This document shows positions 50,279 to 64,000 of a DNA stretch of 64,000 bases, piece by piece. How positions within the stretch are numbered: the first letter of the stretch is position 1; every line of letters starts with the position of its first letter. This DNA is from Paraspadella gotoi (taxonomy: Eukaryota; Chaetognatha), in contig CM119263.1 in the NCBI GenBank assembly GCA_051294375.1, positions 13,966,414 through 14,030,413 on the forward strand. The letters run 5' to 3'. A program made the position numbers and the translations under genes. The notes under the pieces are model-generated. The model was not told the DNA's origin. It made no database searches and saw only the letters and a program-made list of their open reading frames with translations.

Positions 50279-52207
50279 CAACGGTGGGAACGTCGTGGCC
50301 TCGCGAACCCTAAAAATCTTCGCGAGTGCGTCATCAATGGCCTCTGGTCGTAATCGTCGCCATTCAAAATCTTCGTGGTTGTTGTTGTCGTCGTCATTTG
50401 TTATCGTTATCCCGTGAATTTCCAGAAGCTGAAAAAACAGCGCAACTCTAGTTCCCCTCGAGCGACGAGATCCGTCAACGGGTCCCGTTTTTTTGTTTAT
50501 TCAATGTTTACGCAATGTAATACAGCGTTTGTCTATGTTACTTTTGTTTTTCGAAATTGGGAGGAATGCGGCTGAGATCGGGATCGAGTTTCGTTCCGGG
50601 TTCCCAAGACGGAAGGAACCGGTGGGAAGAGAAAGTCTTTATTGTTTATATCAGTAACGGGAATTGTTTGTTGACGTTTCGACGGGTTTTAGGAAGTGCC
50701 AAATTTATTTTGCTTTCGCAGTTTGGTAACCTGAAGCCAGTTCAAAGGAAAATGCGTGCGTGCAAGTCATTATAACAAAAACTAGTATAAAAATGATAAA
50801 AATGTGAATCTCACATTTTTTAAAGTGAGTGCGTCATCATTTTAAAACAGCTTTCATGTTCAATTCCCGCCAAAATCCTTATCAAGTTTAAAATTTTTTT
50901 CCAAACCGCAAAAGTATTAATGCAGTAAAAGGATTAAAAATGTTTTGCTCGCCTCTTGTTTAAGCGTCCGTGCCTTCGATTCCGTGAGAAACTCGAGATA
51001 AAAAACGCAGAGATCGTGTCGTTCGAATAAAAATAGTTAAATGAGTCATTAAATGAAGTTTTGTGATATTTAAAAAATAGCCTCCTGTTCGTTGGTCCTT
51101 TTTGGTCATCACCGTACTTAGGACCGGTAAGAAAGTATCAGTAACTCTCGGTCGGCTCCATCTTTCTCGTAACGACGGTCCCTAGCCTTGCTCCCTTAAG
51201 AACAATTTGTAGCCGCGAGATAACCGTAGACAGAAGCATCAGAAATGAAAGACAACAAATATACTATATAGATTTATATATTATAGTATTCACTCATATT
51301 CATGCTTTACATTATATTCCATATTTTTTGAGGGGTAACAAATATTTTGATATTTTGAATTTGATGTACAACTCAAGTTAATTCAAAAAAACATTTTCCC
51401 AATTATATCTTATATCGACCCATGGTTTAGAGTAGCAACCAAAGCCTTCATGTCGCTTCGCCAATTTTCCTCGAGCTCTCAAATCTCTTCCAAAAAATTC
51501 AAAAAAAAAAAAGCAAGAGAAACAGAGAAAAGGAGCGAAAAGCTCGCGGAGAATTCTGGTCGAAGGACGCAAGTGGATGAGGCTAGCAACGTCTTGTCTC
51601 CTCCGCCGCCACTCTGCACAACCCGATGACCAGATGCTTGACGAGGATTCGAAATATTGACGGCCTCTCGGGAATCGATCGCTTACTCGCTGGATGTGGC
51701 TATGTGGGTGGGAGGAAGAGGGGGAGGGGAGGAAGAGGGGGAGGGGAGGAAAGAGGGGGAGGGGAGAGGGGCAGCGCACGGGGGCCGGGGTAGGGAACAA
51801 GTTAACATGAATAATCAGAAAAGGTAAAAAAATAGGAAAAAGAGAGAAGAGAAAAAAGAACAATATGAAGCAATAAACTTAAAAAGGCAAGTTACGAAAT
51901 TAGAAAGAAAAGATAAGATAGACGAAAAGAAGAGCCAAAAAAGAAATTTCATGGTTTATGACAGAGAGTTAAAAAAAATTTAAGAACAGAGACAAAACCA
52001 CGGTAGGAAAAAGATAGGTAAAACAAGGGAAACAAAGAGCGGCCGGCTGGGAGATGGTCGCGGCCGCGGTCCCCTTCACGAGCCGCCCCCTCCCAGCCGG
52101 CCCATCTCAGCCCTCCCCCCTCAGCCCTCAAAGATCCCACCACGCGAGAGCCATCGTGGAAGAGACCACGGAAGGAGAGAGGAAAGCAGACGAGAAGATG
52201 GAGGAAG

Positions 52208-52233
52208 AGGAGAGAGAGAGAGAAGGAGAAGAG

Positions 52234-52265
<32 letters not shown>

Positions 52266-52266
52266 A

Positions 52267-52301
<35 letters not shown>

Positions 52302-52331
52302 AGAAAGAGAGAGAGAGAGAGAGAGAGAGAT
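52208..52331. repeat. Interrupted (GA)n microsatellite
   Basis: GA units with AAGGAG and GGAG interruptions. Confidence 0.9.
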
Positions 52332-52549
52332 TAAGGCGACCATGCACGGGGTTTGAATGGAACGGGTTGGGGGGTGGGCAGACAAAAGGGGGGGAGACAA
52401 AGTGGAAACGAGGGAGACGCAATCGAATGAATGGATTGACGAATCACGACGAAAGTGGGGAGATATTCGACCAATCAGGAAAGAGAGATCATAACGTTGT
52501 TGAGTGAATTAGGTTTGATTCTCAACTAGAATTTCGTGTTTCGATCGTG

Positions 52550-52550
<1 letters not shown>

Positions 52551-52622
<72 letters not shown>
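52551..52622. repeat. (CT)n microsatellite
   Basis: About 36 perfect CT units. Confidence 0.95.
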
Positions 52623-52625
<3 letters not shown>

Positions 52626-53577
52626 TTTTTTCCCTCACGCCTCCTCCCTTTATTAATTTTTTTAAAAATTATGGCGGAGAGCAAGAAAAAATTCACCAAT
52701 CATTATTTCCTTTTTTCACGGATTAAAAAAAAAGTGGGTCGAAACTTTTAAGCTGTGGATTGAAGGGACGGACAAATGGAGAAAGGAAAGGAGATTGGGA
52801 TGTAGCCTCAATGGATGGTCGGTTCATTTGCGGCGAAGTTGGAGGCGAAGCTTCATTACTGAGAAGAGGAAAGTCAATTAGATGAAAGAGGAGAAGGGGA
52901 AAAGAGAGACGACGAAAGTATCGAATGTCATTTCATTTCATCCCAAACAAAAATGATATGCAAATATTGATTCTTTGAGAAAAAAAAATATTGTGGGAAG
53001 CAATCGCGAATCAACCATGGGAAGCAATTGGGCCTGCCTTTTCGAATCTTTTATTTTGAAGCTCCGCCTAGATGCGTTCCCCGCATACCTTGAATCTTCG
53101 TATTAAGCGGAACATTTGTTATTTCTTCGTGTCAACATTTCATCTCCTAAAACTGAAAAAAAAAATAAAACAACTGTTCAAAACAAGGGAACATTCTCAT
53201 GGTCGCTTTTTTGACGAAGAAACTAAATCATCAAAACAAAATCGTTCATCCATTTCTTTCTCCGATTCGTCCTTTTCTTTTCTCTGCCACGTCTACATAA
53301 ATTACGAGCGATTGCTATGATCCCATTCAACCATAACAAATTTGGACGAAGCCTATTCTTACTTTTACGGCCCAGAAGAAAGAGAAAAAAAAAAGAATCT
53401 TAGTTATTATTATTATTTTCTAAGATAAACATTATCGATAGAATCTGGGGACCCAGATACAAATCTCGATAAAATTCTTTTTTTCTCGATTGAAAGAAAT
53501 CATAACAAAATGAATAACTCGTTCGCTTCTTTCTGTTTCGTTTAGTTTTCTCTCCGTCTTTCGTTTTACTCTCTGCT

Positions 53578-53955
<378 letters not shown>

Positions 53956-55754
53956 GAGATACTGAGATACTAAGATACTGAGATACTGAGATACTGAATC
54001 AGTTACCGATGAATAAAAAAATTGCATAACCGATCAAAAATTTAAAAAAAAACTGTCTTAAAACCTTCCAAGAAAAAAAGTTTTATACGTAAGTAAAATA
54101 AAGATTGAGCCAATCCGTGCGTAAATTATGACTTTTTCTCAACGAAATCTCGACGTCTCCAACAGATTCTTGATTAGAGCTTCCAGCGGAGTCATTATCA
54201 CTGCTCCCAGTTAGATTCTTTTCGACTCCGACAGAGTCATTAAATCGCGAGCCTCCGGCGGGGATCGTGGGTGCCGGTCTCGAGGCGAGTCTCGCGCAGC
54301 AGCGGCGTCGCATTCTCCTTTTTAATTTGGATTCGGCGGCGGCGGCAGCGGCAGCAGAACAACAGCGGCGGCCGCGTTGAGGTTTTTATCGGTGTCGCCC
54401 CTCGCTGTCTTGATTCTTGAGGTTTATATTTTTTTCCTTTTTTTTTCACTTTTTTTTCTGAAATATGAAGAGAGAGACCGAGAGAAGTTCCAGAACGGTC
54501 GCCGACTGTCGCCGGATCCGCGAAATGCTTTCTCATTTCTATAGAATAGACTCCTCAGTCCTCAATGCTCGATAAATTATAAAATTCCTCTAAAACGGGT
54601 TTTAACGTTAACTGACTTGATTAATGCGACACGAATCTAATTTCTGATAATTTATAAGCTTGAATATATAAATTTACTAACTATAATCAAAGCTTTGAAA
54701 TTACGGAACCAGTGGTGCAACTGAAGTATTTTGTAACAGTTTTAAATATTTTTAAATATTGTAAATTGATATACTAATTGACAATGAGAAAGCAACACGT
54801 CACCTTACTTCAACGGGACCAGCGATTCCAAAGGAATTCGATGCCATCTTACTCCCTCCGCCTTTCCGAGCCATTTTCACAGTTTCTCATCTTTGTCTCG
54901 ATTCGCGAAACGAAAAAAGAAAGCAAGAAAACAAAGAAAAAACCTAGAAAAAAAAAAGAAAGAAGAAAAAGAAAATGAAAAGGCCAAGAAAAACAAACCC
55001 CCGAGTGTTTTTCCTTTCTCTTCTTTCTTTTTTCTCTTATTCTTTCTTTCTTTTCTTTTTTTTCTTCTTTTCTCTTCTTTTTTTCATCCGAAGCAACAGT
55101 TTTTTTTTTGTTCCGAATCGCGAATCGGAATCTCGACGGGAGCGAAAGGGAAAGGAGGCCGATGAATGAAGGCGAGGAGAGGGAGTGAAAGGAGGATGAG
55201 GAGGAGGGGGAAGAGGAGGGACGAAAGACGAAGGGGGGGGGAGAAGATGAAGTGGGGGAGAAGAATGCGTCTCTCAAAGTTCACGTTCCCAGGTTAAGGC
55301 ACGACGCATTCCGCTCATCATCATCATCTTCGTCATCTTCGTCATCGTCCCTCACGCGTCTCGGATTTCCTCGTCACTGTAATTACGTCGGCATATTTCT
55401 CGACAATCGCCTTTCACGCCAAAGACGATGACGACGACGACGACGACGACGACGACATCGATGATGACGACGACTTTGAAGCCCCAACCCTTTTAATGAC
55501 AATCTTGCTTCCTTGTACTTCGAGTGACCGCATCACGAAAAGGCTACCATGAAAAAAACTTGATAAAACGCGTATTTTTACACTAAATTTGCGGAAAAGG
55601 TCACACAACAACAACATGATTAGTCTCCAGCCACTCCCCCATCCCAACTCTCCGCCCATCGATTTTAAGTCTCCGCTCTTCAATGATTCAATTTTCCTTC
55701 GAGAAACCAAATCTGGAAAATAAAACCCAACCTCCTTTTTGGCCTTTTCTCCTT

Positions 55755-55904
<150 letters not shown>

Positions 55905-56611
55905 CAATTGCCCATACTCCTTTTGATTGAGAATGTGAATTCGTGAGTTCGTTTTTCAGGGTCACGTTTGCATTGTTTGTATTTTGAACCAATAACAGAA
56001 ACAAAGGTCAAGAAGAACTGCTACATGGCTTGTTGTTGAATTGTCTGCCGATTGAATAAAAGGCTAAAATTTGGAGGCGAGTGAAACGGAGGCGTTGAAA
56101 GAGTTTTTAAGAGATCGATTTCAAGAAACAAAAGACTCCAGTCTCTCGGTCTCACTCGGTCACGTGAACCAAACAATTTCACGCTTTTGCTGGGTGAAAA
56201 AAGAGCCTCGATGAAAATGTGGGAACCATTTTTTTTTGGTGTCCTTATCGGTGGAGCGTCGAGTCCTAATTAGTGAGCGTATCCGTGAGTAATTGATAAA
56301 TCTATCGGTTTAGTGATTGGCTAATTGATGTATTGATAAATTGACAAGTGACCACCCAGACAAAAGAGCAGTTGAACTTTTTTAGTTGTTTTTCCAACTT
56401 TTTCTGGAGCTGCGGTTTTTTTTTCGCTACATGTACGTCTTTTCCGATTTACGTTGCGCGTTCACATTGAGTTTCTAGATCGGTCATCCCAGTGTTTTCA
56501 CCATCTTTCCAATTTCTTCATTCCCTTAAATCTTCCCCCTTTTTTTAACACTTTGTCTCTTCCGGAGCTCGAGCGCTCACCTGCCAAAACCCACGAGGTC
56601 GTTAAAAACCC

Positions 56612-56613
<2 letters not shown>

Positions 56614-56708
<95 letters not shown>
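56614..56708. repeat. (GA)n microsatellite
   Basis: About 47 GA units with one GG interruption; lies inside the duplicated segment. Confidence 0.95.
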
Positions 56709-56710
<2 letters not shown>

Positions 56711-56814
56711 ATATTTTTTTTACCAAAATAATTGCTTCCACGAGAGACGAGCAAGTAGGGGCTTGCCAGCCTATTAGTAGTTATTAAGAGATTTTCCTGC
56801 GGAGAGCAAGAGAG

Positions 56815-56815
56815 A

Positions 56816-56900
<85 letters not shown>
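56815..56900. repeat. (GA)n microsatellite
   Basis: About 42 GA units; lies inside the duplicated segment. Confidence 0.95.
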
Positions 56901-56903
<3 letters not shown>

Positions 56904-58395
56904 GAGAGGGACACAGAGAGAAGGACGCGAGAGCGAGATTTGAGATTGCGCGGAGGGACGAAGCCTGAAGCAGACGAGAGGAGAGAGAGATGACACGGAG
57001 AGAGAAGAGAAGAGAGAGAGAAGAGCAGAGAGCAAGCACGAGGACCGTGTAGGAACAAGTACGAGAAGAGCACAGGACTCAGGACAGGAAGCGGAGAGGG
57101 AGAGAATATTCGGCACCCCTGATGAGACCCGGACAACGACGAACGACTTGCGGCAGAAACGCTTGGATGCCGCGGAGGAATACGACGATGAACTGAGGGT
57201 AAACGAATAGTTGGCGGCGATGGATACAAATATATCTAATTTCAAAGTAGAAATTCTTATTCGGAATTTGGAAAGATCGGCGCGGCAGAACCAATTTCCT
57301 TTGAGGTCTCTGATTTCGTTTCGAATTCCAATCTTCGCTTTTAATTAAACCCAGCGTAAATAGTCAGAGATGTAACGCAATCACGTTGCTGTCTTGGTAA
57401 AGCAAAGCTGTGCGACGGCTAGATACTTGCTCACTCTGTAATTATTTAATTATTCGCAAAGCTAAACAAATAAAACTATTTCTGACAAACATGAATGGAA
57501 TTGGAAATGGACTTAAAACTGAGGAGAAATAGATATATATTTACTAGTATATTTATTATTTTTAGTCGACCGGAAGTCTGTATTCCATTGCAAGTCGCAG
57601 CTTTGAGCTTCAAGCCGTGAGGTTCATGGGCTCATGATTTCCGCGGTCAATCCCTTCAGCAGAGAGAGAGAGGCGATATGCGATGACCCGTTGAGGGTCA
57701 TCTTGAGGTCGGGGGTTGACAATGTGGCGAGCGGGAGGCTATCAATGGTAGTAACCACGGGGTGGGGAACGAAAGAATTAAATATCCAGTCAGTGTAAAA
57801 GGTGAAAGTTATTTATTTAAAAACAATCAAAAATTTAATAGAAATGTGCAACAATTATGTCTAACTTTGAGAGTGAGAGACTTGATATTTAAGTTCAACG
57901 AATAAAGGGCGTGAATCTTCCCGGCGCGGCGCCGCTTAATCCCGCTTCCGCCTTCGTTCTCGAACGTCGCCCGCGAAACTCAAATCCAAACGGAACTCCG
58001 CCTCGATCAACTCGTTGATTCTCAAAACTCAGCAGGAACGAACCCCCACCGCCCCCGGTTCTCTTCGATCTCGTTCCCCACTTCCTCTCGTCCCGAACCT
58101 CGGGTCGAGTTCACTGAACCCCCACCGACTCTCCTTAACGCTCTCGGGGTGGGAATCTCTTTCTGACTCTTTGACGCGACCAGTCTCTCTCCCCATGCTA
58201 CCCTCTCTCTCTCCCTCTGCCAGATGATCCTCGTTCCCCTCTCGACTCGTCGTTCGTTGACCCGTGGAGTCGCGTTTACGATCTCCCCGACTTTGGGTTA
58301 AACTCGTCTCGTATAAATAAATTAAACCATAACTATTTAACAATTGTTTTTGTAGACATTGTTATAATTCTTTCTTTTCGCTGTGTTATGAATTT

Positions 58396-58468
58396 AGGAA
58401 AACCGTTTTAATAGTACGACTAAACCTTGTCAATACATTCGTTGTTGCACTATTAAAACTGTTTTCCT
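58396..58468. repeat. Inverted repeat with 20-bp arms
   Basis: Arms at 58396-58415 (AGGAAAACCGTTTTAATAGT) and 58449-58468 are complementary at 19 of 20 positions with a 33-bp loop. AACAATTGTTTTT flanks it on both sides (near 58339 and 58470). It could be a small fold-back element or chance structure. Confidence 0.5.
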
Positions 58469-59125
58469 CAACAATTGTTTTTGAAATCGAAACGAAGGAA
58501 GAAACATTTAACGCGATTTATTCTGTCTTACTATAAACCAAAGAACGCCCATATAATGTCGTAAATTAACGACTAATTGAACTTTATCTCTTTAATCATT
58601 AGATTTTAGCAATGATTTTTTTTTTCTGAAAGAAAACAGCAAACAAATAATTACGTAAATGGTTGCAAAAAGATCCTATGTCAACACTCAACAATAAACG
58701 TGAACAAAAAAGGGAAAATAAAAAAAGAGATCAGGGGACAAAGATTGCGCACCCAAATTTTCGCCCCAATTTTAAAATCGATCATGAGGCGGCGCTACCT
58801 TTGCGGCTTTTCGCGGCGGACGCCCCTCGCGGTCGTTTTCCCCGTGCGTCACGGTCCGCCCGTTTGGCCGCCCCGTGTGTCGCCGTTGCTACGATCGCCG
58901 CTTGCGACCGCTAAAGATCCGGCAGTCGCGGGCGCAAAGGGCAAGGCGGGGGCAAGTTGGGGGTTAAAGCATGAGGGGCAGGGGACGAAGCAAATGAAGG
59001 GGAGAAGCAGTCGGTGGGCGAAGTGGAGAGGAGGGGAATGACGTGGGGCGCCCGAGTTGGTCATGTGGCCGGTGATCGAATTCTTTGCTTGTTTGCTTTT
59101 GTCATTTTAAACCAAGTCTGTCTGT

Positions 59126-59128
59126 CTG

Positions 59129-59209
<81 letters not shown>

Positions 59210-59210
59210 T
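59126..59210. repeat. (CTTT)n microsatellite
   Basis: About 21 TTTC units after a short TCTG run. Confidence 0.95.
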
Positions 59211-59600
59211 CTCAACCCTTTTCTGTTTACCTTTGATAAGAGTGTTCCCTATTTTTGAGTCGAGGTTTTTCTTATCATCGAGGGATCAGCGTCACGCTCG
59301 AGAAGCGAAGATAAAGAAGCAACGACGTCATTGGAATGGAATTCGCCTTTGTTCCACTTTTCTTTTCGCCTCATTGGTAGTTTAGTTAGTCAAATTAACA
59401 AAATGCCTCACAACAAAAAATATTCTAACATCGCCCCATATAGGCCGAAATATAAAGCATTTTCCTTTTTGACATAAAAGCAATAATATTCTGACAGAAC
59501 CATCCATCTTTCCCCCTTTAATTCGTCATTTAACAGACTGCCTGGCAACCCCAGCTTACCATCACTGATCCGTCGCGAACCGAATCACCATAAAACTTAC

Positions 59601-60038
59601 CCAAAATCCTGTTTGGCCGCGCGACTTGGAAGATCGCGTGGAGAAATTGGAAAGGAACCGGTTCTTCGATTCGAGGCGTTGAACGCTGTGGGGCGTTGCG
59701 GTGTTTCTTTGTGGATACTGTTTTACATGAATCAAAATTAAATCAACTAAAAATCACTTCAAATTTTAAAACACAATTATTTTGTACCGTTTACGCTTTT
59801 TAATTTTTTAAACTCTAATGTATAAAAATTATCATTACGTAGAACCAAAAATGTACCAAAATATTTAATTCATCTCCCATCCCCTGAACGAGATCCTCAC
59901 CCGAAAATTCGTCACGAGCGAGTGACTGATTAAGCGAACCGTTTCTTCGGCTTCGTTGTCTTCGTCTTCGTCGTCGTCGTCATCGTCGCCCCGGGCCTCC
60001 ACTTTGGCCTTTGGCCGCCTCGAGCCTTCCAACCGGTC
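59601..60038 (-). CDS. Candidate two-exon coding fragment, unrecognised
   Basis: Exons would be 60038-59901 and 59685-59601, joined by a 215-bp intron with acceptor CCCCACAG and donor CGG|GTGAGG. A strong donor GTAAGT follows the second exon. The first codes for DRLEGSRRPKAKVEARG, an acidic run and ETVRLISHSLVTNFR; the second for RSTPRIEEPVPFQF and LHAIFQVARPNRIL. Phases agree and the residues look protein-like, but I recognise no family. The CpG-rich stretch above it (60040-60260) has open frames but no good donor, and no convincing continuation or stop exon was fixed. It may be part of a real minus-strand gene, or chance. Confidence 0.3.
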
Positions 60039-61124
<1,086 letters not shown>

Positions 61125-61355
61125 NNNNNNNNNNNNNNNNNNNNNNNNNNNNNNNNNNNNNNNNNNNNNNNNNNNNNNNNNNNNNNNNNNNNNNNNNNNN
61201 NNNNNNNNNNNNNNNNNNNNNNNNNNNNNNNNNNNNNNNNNNNNNNNNNNNNNNNNNNNNNNNNNNNNNNNNNNNNNNNNNNNNNNNNNNNNNNNNNNNN
61301 NNNNNNNNNNNNNNNNNNNNNNNNNNNNNNNNNNNNNNNNNNNNNNNNNNNNNNN
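61125..61355. other. Assembly gap (231 N)
   Basis: Run of N. The open frames spanning it are meaningless. Confidence 1.
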
Positions 61356-61453
61356 AAGTTTTATAAAGGTACTATTAGCAGACAAGAGTCTGAAAAATAG
61401 CTATTACTTATGATTGGGCACTCGTCTTCCGCAAACGACGACAACCACTCCAC

Positions 61454-64000
61454 TGGCTAATTGATGTATTGGATTAAAATTGACAAGTGAAGCACCCAGG
61501 ACAACAAGAGCAGTTGAACTTTCTTTTAAGTGTGTTTTTCCAAAACTGTTTTCTGGAGCTGGTGCGGTTTTTTTTTCTTTTCGGCTAACAATGGTACGTC
61601 TTTTTCCGATGTCTACGGTTGCCGCGTTCACAGATTATTGAGGTTTCTAGAGATCGTCATCTCCCAGGTGTTTTTCACAACAACAACCCCCATCCCCTTG
61701 TTTTCCAATATTCGCTCTTCTTCTTCATTCCCAGTTAAAATCTTCCCCTCGAGAGGCCGCAGCGAGCCATTTTTTTTTTAACTTTGTTCCTCTTGCCGGA
61801 CGCTTGCGAGGCGGTCTCACCTGCCCAAAACCAAAAACCCCACCGAGGAAGTCGTTAAACCGAGAGAACCGAGTTAGGCAACCCTAGAGAGAGGAGAAGA
61901 ATGAGAGGAGAGAGAGAGACGAGATGAGGGGAAGAGTAAGGACTATGAGAGAGAGAGAGAGAGAGAGAGGAGAGAGTAGAAACGAGAGAGAGAGACGAGA
62001 GTATCACTCATGTTTTTTTTTACGGCAGAAATAAATTGCTCCATTCGAGAGAAGGCAAGTAGGGGCCTCTTGCCAGCCTCATTAGTAGTTATTGAAAGAT
62101 TTCCTGCGGAGAAGCAGAGAGAGAGAGAGACGGAGAGAGAGCACGAGAGAGAAGGACGAGCGGAGTAGAGAGAGAGAGAGAAGAGAGACGAGAGAGAGAG
62201 AGAGTAGAGAGAGAAGAGCCGAGGAGCGAGAGCGATATCGATAGTGAAGTGGAAACGCGGGATTCCGGAAGCAAGGAACGCGAGACCTGGCGCCCCGAGT
62301 TGTGCCAATCAAACGGAACCGCAACCCGCTGATGAGAATACGGTCGCGGAGACAGAACTCGACGAACCTGAGGCTCTGGATGGAGCGGCAGGAGAAGCGC
62401 AGGCATGTTGGCGGTTGGATGCGCCGTGGCGAGAGGATCATCAACGACCGAAATAACGAGGACGATGAACTGAGAAGGGTAAAAACGAATAGTTGCGGAC
62501 GCGAGAATGGGGATAGAAGTGCAAATATAAGGCTGTTGTCTATGATTTGTTCTAAAGTAGGAAATTCTTATTCGGAACGGGTCATTTGGAAAGATTCGGG
62601 TTGCGCGGCAGCAACCGATTTCGACTTTGGAGGTCTACTGATTTCGTTTCGATCTCCAATCGTGTCCGCTATTTATATTTAAACCACAGGCGTAAATAGT
62701 CAGAGATGTAATAGAGTCAATTCACAGGTGGGGTGGTAGAGGCCGCCTCTAGGCGCCGCGACCGTAGTTTTGCTCGTCCTTGGTAAAGGCAGGCCAAAGC
62801 TTGTGCGATGACGAGGTTGGCTAGAGTACTGGATGCTCAGCTGACCTCGTAGATATTGAATTTTATTTAAAATTATTCGTGCAAAGCTATAAACAATAAC
62901 CTAGGATTTCTGGACAACATTTGGAATGGAAATTCGAAGATTGACTTAAAAAAAAGGAACTTGAGGAAAAATAGATATAATAGCAGCCGTCTTAGCTAGT
63001 TCAAAAAACTATTTATTATCTTATTAGTTATAGGGTACGAGGCGGGACCGTGGGAGGTCCTGTATTTATTCCAGAAGGAACATTGCAGGCAGAAGAAAAG
63101 AGCTACAGTCGCACCGCAGCGTCGCGCGCTTCTTTTCTTGTTTTGAGGCTTCATCAGGATTGGATCGGAGGGCAACAGCCCACAAAAAAAGCCCGTGAGG
63201 GTTACATCAGCCAGGGCTCGCGGTGAGATTTGGATTCGGTTTGTGTGTCCCATTTTTGAGTCTGCCTGGGCGGCGGGTCCAATCCCTCCTTCTAGCAGAG
63301 AGGAGAGAGCGGGCGATTCAAAGTGCCGCGATGGTGACCCTTGAGGTCATCTCTTGAGGTCGGGGGTTGAAGCAATAGTGGCGGAGCCTAGGCGAGGCTA
63401 ATCAAAATGGGTAGTAAGCTCGGCCCATCCCGAGTCACAGCGACGCCCGGGCGCAGGCCCCAGGGTGTTGGGGAAACGAAAGAAATTAAATATTTTCCAG
63501 TCAGGTGTAAAAGGTGAAAGGTTATTTCTAAAAAATTGTTTGGTTTATATGTCTGCTTTAAAGAAACCCGACAACTCAAGACGAATATTGTGCTACTTTG
63601 AGAGTGATGAGATTGATATTTAATGTTAAACGAATAAAATGGAGGGCGGAATCTTCATTTTCATCTTTCCCGGCGCGGCGCCTGATCTAATTTCATGTTT
63701 TGTTATAATTTTCCCGCTTTCCGCTCCTATCTCGTTCTCATCGGATGGATGACGGTTTCGGCGCTCGCGAAAATCAAACCAACTCAAATCCAAGGGAACT
63801 AACGGAACTCCGGGCTTGATAACCTCGTGATGTTCTTGTGTTTTAGGGAGCACTCTATTTTCTCAAAAACTCAGCGGCAGGGCAACGCCAAACCACCACA
63901 CCCCACATTGGCTGCTCCGCCTAGCTCACCGCGACACGGTCAGCTCGCAATCGTTCTCATCGACCCGCCGGATCGTCGTCCTCAGTATTCCCCACTATTA
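61454..64000 (+). repeat. Right, insertion-rich copy of 56322-58082
   Basis: Collinear with the left copy but about 1.4 times longer. Most differences are one- to few-base insertions, for example GATAAATTGACAAGTGACC against GATTAAAATTGACAAGTGAAGC. A few longer insertions occur, such as 62720-62770. The GA tracts are scrambled. This pattern fits uncorrected long-read sequence next to a filled gap. Any gene prediction here would be unreliable and none is made. Confidence 0.75.

Larger units (their letters stand above)
56322..58082 (+). repeat. Left copy of a segment repeated after the N gap
   Basis: Collinear with 61454-64000. Shared landmarks include GGCTAATTGATGTATTG at both starts, AGAGCAGTTGAACTTT, CTATTAGTAGTTATT/CATTAGTAGTTATT, AGTCAGAGATGTAA, TCTTGAGGTCGGGGGTTGA and TTCCCGGCGCGGCGCC. 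This copy has clean microsatellites. No coding capacity was recognised. Confidence 0.85.

Overview
The window is animal nuclear DNA. It carries spliced metazoan genes (Groucho/TLE, YTHDF-type YTH, tandem SH3, immunoglobulin-superfamily receptor, cadherin) with GT-AG introns mostly 60-500 bp long, AT-rich intergenic DNA and very many (GA)n/(CT)n tracts. This suggests an invertebrate, probably a protostome; the species cannot be named from the sequence. All exon junctions below were worked out by hand from splice signals, reading phase and homology remembered from known families, without any database search.

Layout: 1-847, last two exons of a conventional Groucho gene (+). 4096-6487, a five-exon gene (-) for a protein made almost only of six SH3 domains. 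6488-14118, repeat-rich intergenic DNA with GA tracts, a G-rich minisatellite and a cluster of E-boxes near 11.0 kb. 14119-16199, a two-exon YTH protein (+) with two CCHC zinc knuckles in front of the YTH domain. 16200-25010, repeat-rich DNA with one possible exon. 25011-28990, a second, strongly diverged Groucho-like gene (+). 29802-35518, a 13-exon type I membrane receptor (+) with Ig domains and an ITIM/ITSM-like tail. 37637-39110, a three-exon secreted, probably GPI-anchored cysteine-rich protein (-). 41168-41240, tRNA-Arg(UCG). 45837-48308, an intronless cadherin (-). 48.4-61.1 kb is mostly intergenic with long GA and TTTC tracts and one weak candidate split gene. A 231-bp run of N lies at 61125-61355. 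The sequence after it (61454-64000) is an insertion-rich second copy of 56322-58082 and is probably an assembly artefact.

The genes do not form one pathway. The two Groucho genes lie about 24 kb apart in the same orientation and share their last intron positions, so they look like a local duplication in which one copy diverged quickly. The receptor, the cysteine-rich GPI protein and the cadherin are three cell-surface proteins in a row. No bacterial-type operon, CRISPR array or intact transposon was seen; one short hammerhead/Penelope-like signature is reported near 41.6 kb.
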